A stretch of 64,000 bases of DNA from Deltaproteobacteria bacterium (GTDB lineage Bacteria; Myxococcota_A; UBA9042; PHBI01). The stretch spans positions 559,001-623,000 of the forward strand of contig JACKFA010000006.1 in NCBI GenBank assembly GCA_020632715.1, in the 5' to 3' direction. Shown piece by piece: positions 25,734 to 33,229 of the stretch; position 1 is the stretch's first letter; each line of letters starts with the position of its first letter. The notes under the pieces are model-generated. The model did no database searches and had not been told where the DNA came from. It worked only from the letters and a program-made list of their open reading frames with translations. A program made the translations under genes and the position numbers.

Positions 25734-27881
25734 GTGGCAAGCAAGGGGTCGAAGCGCGCGCCCGCGCCACCAGCGGAAGAGAAGCCCGCCTCGGTCGCCC
25801 TCGCGGCGCCCCCGCTCGACGCGCCGGAGCTCTACCTGAACCGCGAGCTCTCGCTCCTCGCCTTCGACGAGCGCGTGCTCGCGCAGGCGACGCGGCAGGA
25901 CACGCCGCTCCTCGAGCGGCTCCGCTTCCTCACGATCGCGAGCACGAACCTCGACGAGTTCTTCGAGGTCCGCGTGTCGTCCGTGAAGCAGCAGGCCGTC
26001 TACGGCGTCGCCTACCGCCTCGCGGACGGCCTCACCGCGAAGGACACGCTCGCGGCGATCTCCGTGCGCGCCCACGCCCTCGTCGCCGAGCAGTACCGCG
26101 TCCTGAACCAGGTCATCCTCCCCGAGCTCGCCGAGCGCGGGATCCGCCTCCTGAAGCGCGGCGACTGGACGAAGAGGCAGCGCGCCTGGGTCTCCGACTA
26201 CTTCGCGCGCGAGGTGATGCCGGTCCTGACGCCGACCGCCGTCGACCCCGCGCACCCCTTCCCGCTCACCATCAACAAGGGCCTCGCCTTCATCGTGCAG
26301 GTGCGCGGGCAGGACGCCTTCGGCCGCCGCGGCGGCGTCGCGATCGTGCTCGCGCCGCGGGCGCTCCCGCGCACGATCAAGCTACCGGACGGGGTCGCCG
26401 AGGGGCCGTGGGACTTCGTCCTCCTGTCGTCGGTCATCCACGCGAACATCGAGTCGCTCTTCCCCGGGATGAAGGTGCGCGCGTGCCACCAGTTCCGGGT
26501 CACGCGCAACAGCGACCTCTGGGTCGACGAGGAGGAGATCGACGACCTCCTCTCCGCGATCGCCGGCGAGCTCCCGCGCCGCAACTACGGCGACGCCGTG
26601 CGTCTCGAGGTCGACGACACCTGCCCGCGCGAGCTCGTCGACTTCCTCCTCGACCGCCTCGACCTCGAGGAGGAGGACCTCTACCAGGTCGACGGCCCCG
26701 TGAACCTCCACCGCGTCGCGGCCCTCTACGATCTCGTCGACGAGCCCTCGCTCAAGTACCGGCCGTTCATCCCGTCGCAGCCGCGCCGCCTCCTGACGGC
26801 CGACCCCGACCTCTTCGCCACGCTCCGGAAGGGCGACGTCCTCCTCCATCACCCCTACCAGAGCTTCGGGCCCGTGCTCGAGCTGCTGCGGCAGGCCGCG
26901 ATGGACCCGGCCGTGCTCGCCATCAAGATGACCCTCTACCGGACGGGCGCGCAGTCCCCCGTCGCCGCCGTGCTCCTCGACGCCGCGCTCCGCGGGAAGG
27001 AGGTCACGGTCGTCGTGGAGCTGCGCGCGCGCTTCGACGAGAAGGCGAACATCGACCTCGCCACGCGGATGAAGGAGGCCGGCGCGCACGTGCTCTACGG
27101 CATCGTCGGCTGGAAGACCCACGCGAAGATGCTGCTCATCGTGCGGCGCGAGGCGAACGGGCTCCGCCGCTACGTGCACGTCGGCACGGGCAACTACCAC
27201 GCGCGCACCGCGCTCGCGTACACCGACCTCGGCCTCTTGTCCGCGCGGCAGGACCTCGGCGAGGACGTGCACGACCTCTTCATGCAGCTCACCGGGTTCG
27301 GGCGGGCGACGCCGCTCGCGAAGCTCATCGCGGCGCCGTTCACGATGATCGACGAGCTCGTGCGCTTCATCGACGCCGAGGCGGACGCCGCGCGCGCCGG
27401 GAAGAAGTCGGGGATCATCGCGAAGATGAACTCGCTCAGCGAGCCGACGGTCATCCGCGCGCTGTATCGGGCGTCGCAGGCCGGGGTGCCGATCGAGCTC
27501 GTGGTGCGCGGGATCTGCGCGCTGCGGCCCAAGGTCCCGGGGGTGTCGGAGACCATCCGCGTGCGCTCGATCGTCGGGCGCTTCCTCGAGCACAGCCGCG
27601 TCTTCTGGTTCCACCACGGCGGTGCCGAGAAGGTGCTCATCGGGAGCGCCGACTGGATGCCGCGGAACCTCTACCGGCGCGTCGAGTGCCTCGTGCCCGT
27701 CGAGGCCGCGGCGCTCGCGCGGCGCGTGGTCGACGAGGCCCTGACCCCCTACCTCACCGACGATCGCGACAGCTGGGAGCTCGGCCCCGACGGGACCTAC
27801 ACGCCGTCGCCCCCCGGCGGCACGCGCTCCGCGCAGCAAGCGCTCCTCGCGGAGCTCACGCGCGAGCACGAGGGGTTCTGA
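25734..27881 (+). CDS. ppk1: Polyphosphate kinase 1
   Basis: A 715-residue PPK1, of normal length, that makes inorganic polyphosphate from ATP. The N-domain starts YLNRELSLLAFDERVL, and STNLDEFFEVRV is diagnostic. The catalytic histidines are His463 (KTHAKM) and His482 (YVHVGTGNYH), spaced 19 apart exactly as His435 and His454 of E. coli. The C-terminal region GSADWMPRNLYRRVE is also typical. GTG is the start, with GGAGG six bases upstream. A basic Ala/Pro-rich 30-residue extension precedes the conserved part. It is neighbour to Ppx/GppA and CHAD genes, forming a polyphosphate cluster. Confidence 0.96.
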   Translation: MASKGSKRAPAPPAEEKPASVALAAPPLDAPELYLNRELSLLAFDERVLAQATRQDTPLLERLRFLTIASTNLDEFFEVRVSSVKQQAVYGVAYRLADGLTAKDTLAAISVRAHALVAEQYRVLNQVILPELAERGIRLLKRGDWTKRQRAWVSDYFAREVMPVLTPTAVDPAHPFPLTINKGLAFIVQVRGQDAFGRRGGVAIVLAPRALPRTIKLPDGVAEGPWDFVLLSSVIHANIESLFPGMKVRACHQFRVTRNSDLWVDEEEIDDLLSAIAGELPRRNYGDAVRLEVDDTCPRELVDFLLDRLDLEEEDLYQVDGPVNLHRVAALYDLVDEPSLKYRPFIPSQPRRLLTADPDLFATLRKGDVLLHHPYQSFGPVLELLRQAAMDPAVLAIKMTLYRTGAQSPVAAVLLDAALRGKEVTVVVELRARFDEKANIDLATRMKEAGAHVLYGIVGWKTHAKMLLIVRREANGLRRYVHVGTGNYHARTALAYTDLGLLSARQDLGEDVHDLFMQLTGFGRATPLAKLIAAPFTMIDELVRFIDAEADAARAGKKSGIIAKMNSLSEPTVIRALYRASQAGVPIELVVRGICALRPKVPGVSETIRVRSIVGRFLEHSRVFWFHHGGAEKVLIGSADWMPRNLYRRVECLVPVEAAALARRVVDEALTPYLTDDRDSWELGPDGTYTPSPPGGTRSAQQALLAELTREHEGF

Positions 27882-27884
27882 GGG

Positions 27885-28781
27885 TCAGAGCGGGAGCGCC
27901 TCGACGCGCGCCGCGGTCTCGCCGACGCCGTAGCGGCCGTGATCCTCGGTGACTCGGCCCATGGCCGTCTCGGGGTCGTGGGTGAAGAAGAGGCGCCCGC
28001 CGCGCGCGACGAGGTCGGCGAGCAGCGCCGCCTTCTCGTCGATGAGGCGCTCCGGGTAGCGATCGTAGCCCATCGTGACCGGCAGGTGCACCCAGGGGAC
28101 GCCCGGGATGAGGTCGGCCGCGAAGACGATGGGGCCGTCGTCGCTCGCGACCTCGCCGAGGAGGAGCCCCGGGGTGTGGCCGCTCGAGGTGTGGAAGCGG
28201 TAGTCGGGGCCGAGGACGTCGCTCGTGGCGCGGTCGACGACGTCGAGGCGGCCGCTCGCCTCGAGGAGCGCGGGCAGCTCGGGGATGAACGACGCGCGGT
28301 CGCGCGGGTGCGGGTCGAGCGCGCGCTCCCAGGCCTCGCGCCCGACGACGAAGCGCGCGTTCGGGAAGAGGAGCGCCGGCTCGGCGTCCGGAGACCACGC
28401 CGTGAGGAGGCCGCCGGCGTGGTCGAAGTGGAGGTGGGACAGGACGACCACGTCGACGTCGGCGTCGGTGAGGCCCAGGGCCGCGAGGGAGCCGAGGAGG
28501 ACGTGCTCGGCGTCGGTCACGCCGAAGCGGTCGCGGAGCTTCGGGGGGAAGAAGGCGCCGATGCCCGTCTCGAAGAGGACGCGCCGGCCGCCCTCCTCCT
28601 CGACGAGGAGGCAGCGGCAGGCGAGCGGGATGCGGTGCTGGTCGTCGGGGGCTATCCAGCGCGCCCAGAGCGCGCGCGGGACGTTCCCGAACATGGCGCC
28701 GCCGTCGAGGCGCTGGCCGTTCCCGAGGAGGGACCAGGCGCGGGCGGGGCGGGAGGGCGGCGGTGACGTGCGGTTCGACAT
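27885..28781 (-). CDS. MBL-fold metallo-hydrolase
   Basis: A 298-residue cytoplasmic metallo-beta-lactamase-fold enzyme. The metal-binding signature is LSHLHFDHAGG (HxHxDH). Further ligands lie in SSGHTPG and VFAADLI, with a late His in FFTHDPE. The architecture resembles lactonase/quorum-quenching-like or general MBL hydrolases (FETGIGAFFPPKL near the start). The substrate is unknown. The stop lies three bases from the stop of ppk1 (convergent). The start is taken at ATG 28781, since the alternative GTG at 28817 adds an unconserved extension. Confidence 0.85.
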   Translation of the reverse strand: MSNRTSPPPSRPARAWSLLGNGQRLDGGAMFGNVPRALWARWIAPDDQHRIPLACRCLLVEEEGGRRVLFETGIGAFFPPKLRDRFGVTDAEHVLLGSLAALGLTDADVDVVVLSHLHFDHAGGLLTAWSPDAEPALLFPNARFVVGREAWERALDPHPRDRASFIPELPALLEASGRLDVVDRATSDVLGPDYRFHTSSGHTPGLLLGEVASDDGPIVFAADLIPGVPWVHLPVTMGYDRYPERLIDEKAALLADLVARGGRLFFTHDPETAMGRVTEDHGRYGVGETAARVEALPL

Positions 28782-28848
28782 GGGCGCGACGGTACGCACG
28801 GCCGGCGGCCGCGTCACGCGCGGCGGCCGGGCCGGGGCGCGTTGGCCC

Positions 28849-30366
28849 TCAACCGACGGTGAGCTCGAGGCCGGCGGGGCCGAGGCGCTGCGCCTCGTCC
28901 TGGAAGTCGGCGAGGGTGAGCGGGTTCTGCTCGAGGTAGCCCTCGGGGAAGCGGAGATCGATGCTCGGCCCGCGCGCGACGAGCGTGATGTCGGGCGGCG
29001 GGCGCCAGCTGCGGTTCCGGTTCATGTGGACCGCGAGGCGCAGGAGGACGGCCATCCGCCGGAAGAAGTCGAGGTTCATCCCCGGGACCTGCTCGACCTC
29101 GGGGCGGGCGAGCTTCCGGCGGTGGACGAGGACGAGGGCCGCGAGGACGGCCTGCTCGTCGTTCGAGAAGCCGGGCATGGTCGAGTTGCGGACCACGTAG
29201 TCGCCGTGCTTGTGGTAGCCGTGGAAGCCGACGGCGAGGCCGATCTCGTGGAGCTGGGCGGCCCAGGAGAGGTACTGCGCGGCGAGCTCGCGCTGCTCGT
29301 CGGTGAACCAGTCGACGGCCGCGTCGAGGCAGGCGAGGGCGGTGCGCTCGACGCGCGCGGCCTGGTCGAGGTCGACGCGGAAGCGCTCGAGGAGGGCGCG
29401 GATCGTGCCCTCGCGGACGTCCTCGAGGCCGTAGCGGCCGAGGAGGTCGTACATGACGCCCTCGCGGAGGGCGCCGGACGCGGCGTTGACCTCGGTGAGC
29501 GGGAGCGTCTTGAAGGCGGCGTAGAGGACGGAGAGGCCGCCGGCGAGGACGGGGGCGCGGGTCGACTTCAGGCCGGGGAAGTCGAGCTTGTCGGCGTGGC
29601 CGACCTTGATCATGGCGTTGCGCAGGCGCTTCAGCCCGGCGCGCGTGACGCCGAGCCCGGGATCGCCGAAGCCGCCCTCGCGGAGGATGGCGTGAAGGGC
29701 GTTCACGGTGCCGGAGGAGCCGACGGCGCGGGCCCAGTTGCCGCGGAAGTAGGGGCCGCGGAGGCGCTCGAACTGGAGCTGGGCGGCGATGGTGGCCTGC
29801 CGGAAGCGGTCCTTCGTGAGCTTGCCGTCGGCGAAGAACTGCTTCGTCTGGCCGATGCAGCCGATATGGAGGCTGGTCGCGTGCTCGGGGACGAGGCCCG
29901 CGCCGAGGATGACCTCGGTCGAGCCGCCGCCGATGTCGATGACGATCTGGCGCTGCCCATCGGCGTGCGGGAGATCGTGCACGACCCCGCGGTAGATGAG
30001 GCGCGCCTCCTCCTCGCCGGCGATGACCTCGATGGGGTGGCCGAGGGCGGCGGAGGCGCGCGCGAGGAAGGGGCGGACGTTCCGCGCGACGCGCAGGGTG
30101 TCGGTGCCGACGGCGCGGACGGCGTCGGCGTGCATGTCCTCGAGGCGCTGCCCGAAGCGCTGGAGGCAGGCGATCGCGCGCTCCTGGGCGTCGTCGTCGA
30201 GGTTCTTGTCCTTGTCGAGGCCGGCCGCGAGCTGCACGCGCTCGGCGATCCGGTCGACCATCGTGAGGGCGCCGTCCACGATGCGCGCGATGGCGAGGTG
30301 GAAGCTGTTGGATCCGAGGTCGACCGCGGCGATGACGTCGGGCGGCGCGTGGCGGGTGTGCGGCAT
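28849..30366 (-). CDS. ppx: Ppx/GppA exopolyphosphatase family protein
   Basis: A 505-residue protein of the ASKHA phosphatase fold. The phosphate-binding loop is AAVDLGSNSFHLAI, the catalytic-Glu region is VIAGEEEARLIY, and the second phosphate loop is VIDIGGGSTEVIL. A C-terminal HD-like helical domain (about 310-500) contains LHEIGLAVGFHGYHKH. Such enzymes release phosphate from polyphosphate or cleave pppGpp; the setting beside ppk1 favours polyphosphate. It is divergent from the CHAD gene across 146 bp, which should hold both promoters. Confidence 0.92.
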   Translation of the reverse strand: MPHTRHAPPDVIAAVDLGSNSFHLAIARIVDGALTMVDRIAERVQLAAGLDKDKNLDDDAQERAIACLQRFGQRLEDMHADAVRAVGTDTLRVARNVRPFLARASAALGHPIEVIAGEEEARLIYRGVVHDLPHADGQRQIVIDIGGGSTEVILGAGLVPEHATSLHIGCIGQTKQFFADGKLTKDRFRQATIAAQLQFERLRGPYFRGNWARAVGSSGTVNALHAILREGGFGDPGLGVTRAGLKRLRNAMIKVGHADKLDFPGLKSTRAPVLAGGLSVLYAAFKTLPLTEVNAASGALREGVMYDLLGRYGLEDVREGTIRALLERFRVDLDQAARVERTALACLDAAVDWFTDEQRELAAQYLSWAAQLHEIGLAVGFHGYHKHGDYVVRNSTMPGFSNDEQAVLAALVLVHRRKLARPEVEQVPGMNLDFFRRMAVLLRLAVHMNRNRSWRPPPDITLVARGPSIDLRFPEGYLEQNPLTLADFQDEAQRLGPAGLELTVG

Positions 30367-30512
30367 CGTGCGTCGGGAGTACCGAATCGGGGTCCGGCGA
30401 GCAACCCGGAAGCCGAGTCCCCAGCGATGTGGCGCGCATTTCGACGGGCGGGTCGGGATCGGCTAGCCTCTCCCGGCGCCCGTCGCCTGGGCGCGATCCA
30501 GGAGGAGACCGC

Positions 30513-32147
30513 ATGGCCGCTCAGCGTGAGCTCAAGATGACGCTCGACGCCCCGCTCCACGACGCCCTCGCGGGCGCGTTCGCCGACATGGTCGGCTACG
30601 CGCGCGCGGTGGCCACCGACGCGCTCCAGGACCCCGCCGTCGCCGTGCACGAGCTGCGTCGCTCGATCCGCCGCGCGCAGGCGCAGCTCGCGCTCACGGG
30701 CGGCTTCGTGCGGAAGCGCGCCCGCGACTGGATCACCGAGTCCCTGCGCCTCGCCTTCCAGGGCACGGGCGAGCTCCGCGACGCCGCCATCCTGAAGCCC
30801 GCGGTCGGCCTCGCGGCGGAGGCGCTCACCGGCGACGGCGTCGTGCAGCGGCTCGAGGGCGAGCTCGCGGCGCGGCGCGTCGACCCCGCCAAGGTGCGGC
30901 GGGTGCTCGAGAGCCGGGCGCGGCGCCTCGCCGGGATCGACACGCTCTACGCGGCCAACCTGAAGTCGAAGGTGCGCCTCGTCGATCTCGAGCAGGCCCT
31001 GCGCGAGACGTTCGAGGGGGTCGAGGCGCGCTATCGCCGCGCCCTCCGGAGCGGCGAGCCGCGGCACCTGCACGTGTTCCGTAAGGATCTCAAGCGCATG
31101 CGCTACCAGCTCGAGCTCCTGACGGAGCGCGACCGGCCGCGCCTCGAGCGCCTCGCCGAGGAGTCGGCCGCGCAGATGAAGGGGCTCGGCGAGGTGACCG
31201 ACCTCATCGCGCTCAGGGAGTGGCTCGGCGACCACGGCAAGGCCGTGCTCGACGACGCGAAGGCCGCGAAGAAGGCGCTCGACGCGCTGATCGCCAAGCG
31301 CTCGGCGGTCGCCCTCGGCGACGCCGAGGCGATCTTCCGCGTCGCCCCGGCGGGCTGGGCGCGGAAGCGGGTCTCGAAGGCCGACGAGAAGGCCGCGAAG
31401 AAGGAGGCGGCCGCCGAGGCGAAGCGGCGGAAGGCCGCCGAGAAGGACGCGAAGGCGGCCGAGAAGGCCGCGGAGAAAGCCCGGCGGGACGCCGCGAAGG
31501 CGGAGAAGGCCGCCGAGAAGGCCGCGCGCCGCGCCCGCCGCGAGGCCGAGGAGGCCGCGCGCGAGGCCGAGAAGGCGGCGAAGCGCGCCGCTCGGGCCGA
31601 CGCTGCGGCGCGGAAGGCCGCGGGCGAGGACCCCGGCAAGAAGGGCGCGAAGAAGCCGGCGACCGCCGCGAAGACGCAGAAGGCGAAGGGCGGCGCGGGG
31701 TCGACGGGGGGTGGTCAGGCGAAGAGCGAGCCGCAGCCGGCCCCGCGCCCGGCCGTCGCCGCGAAGCCCGCGCCGGCCCCCGCCCCGGCGCCTTCCCCCG
31801 AGCCGGCCGTCCGCGTGGTCGCGCCTGCGCGCCCGACGCTCGAGGCCGTGAAGTCGCCGGTCGTCGGCGGGCCCGCGGCGCCCATCGCGAAGGTCGTGCC
31901 GCTCCCGACGAAGACCAAGCCGCCGAGCGAGGCGCCCGCGAAGGCCGCGCCGGCGACCGCCGCCACGCCGAAGCCGGGCACCGCGGCGAAGGCGGAGGCG
32001 CCCGCGACCGCGGCGCCCGAGAAGAAGACCCCGGCGAAGAAGGCGCCGGCGGCGAAGGCCCCGTCGCGCCGGGGGCGCGCGGCGAAGCCCGCGGGGACGA
32101 CGCCGAAGCCGTCGGACCCGGCGAAGGGCGGCCCCGGCGCGAAGTGA
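30513..32147 (+). CDS. CHAD-domain protein with long Lys/Ala/Pro-rich tail
   Basis: A 544-residue protein. The first 285 residues form a CHAD (conserved histidine alpha-helical) domain: VHELRRSIRRAQAQL near residue 50 and LHVFRKDLKRMRYQLELL near residue 195, both basic helices that bind polyphosphate in studied homologues. From about residue 290 to the end the chain is low complexity, first a Lys/Ala/Glu helical repeat, then a Pro/Ala/Lys segment like bacterial histone-H1-like tails. Proximity to ppk1 and ppx suggests a polyphosphate-binding or granule-organising role. AGGAGGAG precedes the ATG. Confidence 0.88.
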   Translation: MAAQRELKMTLDAPLHDALAGAFADMVGYARAVATDALQDPAVAVHELRRSIRRAQAQLALTGGFVRKRARDWITESLRLAFQGTGELRDAAILKPAVGLAAEALTGDGVVQRLEGELAARRVDPAKVRRVLESRARRLAGIDTLYAANLKSKVRLVDLEQALRETFEGVEARYRRALRSGEPRHLHVFRKDLKRMRYQLELLTERDRPRLERLAEESAAQMKGLGEVTDLIALREWLGDHGKAVLDDAKAAKKALDALIAKRSAVALGDAEAIFRVAPAGWARKRVSKADEKAAKKEAAAEAKRRKAAEKDAKAAEKAAEKARRDAAKAEKAAEKAARRARREAEEAAREAEKAAKRAARADAAARKAAGEDPGKKGAKKPATAAKTQKAKGGAGSTGGGQAKSEPQPAPRPAVAAKPAPAPAPAPSPEPAVRVVAPARPTLEAVKSPVVGGPAAPIAKVVPLPTKTKPPSEAPAKAAPATAATPKPGTAAKAEAPATAAPEKKTPAKKAPAAKAPSRRGRAAKPAGTTPKPSDPAKGGPGAK

Positions 32148-32162
32148 GCGAGAGCGCGCTCG

Positions 32163-32696
32163 TCAGGAGGCGCGGAGCGCCGCGGGCCCGACGAGCTTGA
32201 TCGTCGGGTCGCGCCGGCGCGGGACGCTGTCCGGGAGCGGCTCGTCGGCGCGGACGGCCTCGCGGAGCGCGTCGAACGCGAGCGGTCGGTCGGCGACGAG
32301 CCTCAGGACGGGGTGGAGCCGGTCGCGCCGCGCCTGGAGCCAGGCGAGCGAGACCCAGCGCCAGCGGACGTGCTCCTCGTTGAGCTCGGGCCGCCACGCC
32401 TCGCGGTGCTGCCGCGGCGTCCGCCCGACGAAGATCCGGTAGCGCTCGCGCCGCCGCCGCCGCACGGAGAGGCAGCCGAGGAGGTGCACCGGCGGCACGC
32501 TCCCGAGCTCCTCCTCGGTCTCGCGGTGCGCGGCGCGGAGGGCGTGCTCCCCCTCGTCGACGCGCCCGCCCGGGAGCCCCCAGGTGCCGCCGTTGCGCGA
32601 GCCCGGCGAGCGCTCGAGGACGAGCACGCGGTGGCCGCTCACGATGAGGAGTCCGGCGGAGCCGTGGTCGGGGCGTCTCTTGGGCGAGCGGGCCAT
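32163..32696 (-). CDS. Nudix hydrolase
   Basis: A 177-residue Nudix-fold protein. The Nudix box is complete: GGRVDEGEHALRAAHRE followed by TEEELG, matching GX5EX7REUXEEXGU. The upstream strand GLLIVSGHRVLVLERS is typical. It should hydrolyse a nucleoside diphosphate linked to another moiety; the substrate is unknown, and cap- or diadenosine-type substrates are possible. It is convergent with the CHAD gene, 15 bp away. ATG at 32696 is chosen; an upstream TTG would add 12 unconserved residues. Confidence 0.88.
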   Translation of the reverse strand: MARSPKRRPDHGSAGLLIVSGHRVLVLERSPGSRNGGTWGLPGGRVDEGEHALRAAHRETEEELGSVPPVHLLGCLSVRRRRRERYRIFVGRTPRQHREAWRPELNEEHVRWRWVSLAWLQARRDRLHPVLRLVADRPLAFDALREAVRADEPLPDSVPRRRDPTIKLVGPAALRAS

Positions 32697-32926
32697 GATC
32701 CGAGAGATCGGGTCGACCCTGCCCGCGCGCAATTTTTCTGCCGCCCGGATCGCGACGATCCGCGTCGCAGCGCGGTCCTCGCCGCGCCCGCCCGCCGCCC
32801 CGTCGCGCGCGCCGCGATCAGCGAGGACGCCGCCCCCGTCGGGTTACGGGCCGCCCCTCAAGAACTTGCCCTGCGGGCCGATATGCCTACGGTCGGCCCC
32901 GCCGAACCCGAGAGGAGAGCGCTCCC
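32697..32926. other. Divergent intergenic region between the Nudix and small membrane protein genes
   Basis: 230 bp without a gene. A short A/T run (AATTTTTCTG, about 32731-32740) lies just upstream of the Nudix start. No clear -35/-10 pair or dyad was found. Confidence 0.3.
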
Positions 32927-33130
32927 ATGCCCAGCGCCAACGCCACGAACCCAGACCTCGTCACCCGGTCCGTCACGGCCCGGAGCGAGAGACCCCGCGC
33001 CGCCGCGCCACCGCAGGCCGCCGCGCCGCGCCGCGCCGCGCCCGACGCCGGCCAGGTCTCCCCGTGGCTCATCCCTGGCGCCGCCGTCGCGGCCGCCGTC
33101 GTCGTCGCGATCGTCTGGGCCGTGATGTAG
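32927..33130 (+). CDS. Small single-pass membrane protein
   Basis: A 67-residue protein. The N-terminal 45 residues are polar, rich in Ala, Pro and Arg; the C-terminal 20 (from WLIPG to the final AVM) form one transmembrane helix ending at the C-terminus, a tail-anchored arrangement. GAGGAG lies a good distance before ATG. No homologous family is recognised. It stands alone between the Nudix gene and the VWA lipoprotein operon. Confidence 0.6.
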   Translation: MPSANATNPDLVTRSVTARSERPRAAAPPQAAAPRRAAPDAGQVSPWLIPGAAVAAAVVVAIVWAVM

Positions 33131-33229
33131 GCAGGGACCCCCTCTGCGGGCCGTCACCCGCCGGAGGCAGAGCCGCTCGCTGGATCCTTCCGCGCCGATC
33201 CTCTACGTTCATCCGCGGGGGACGAACGA

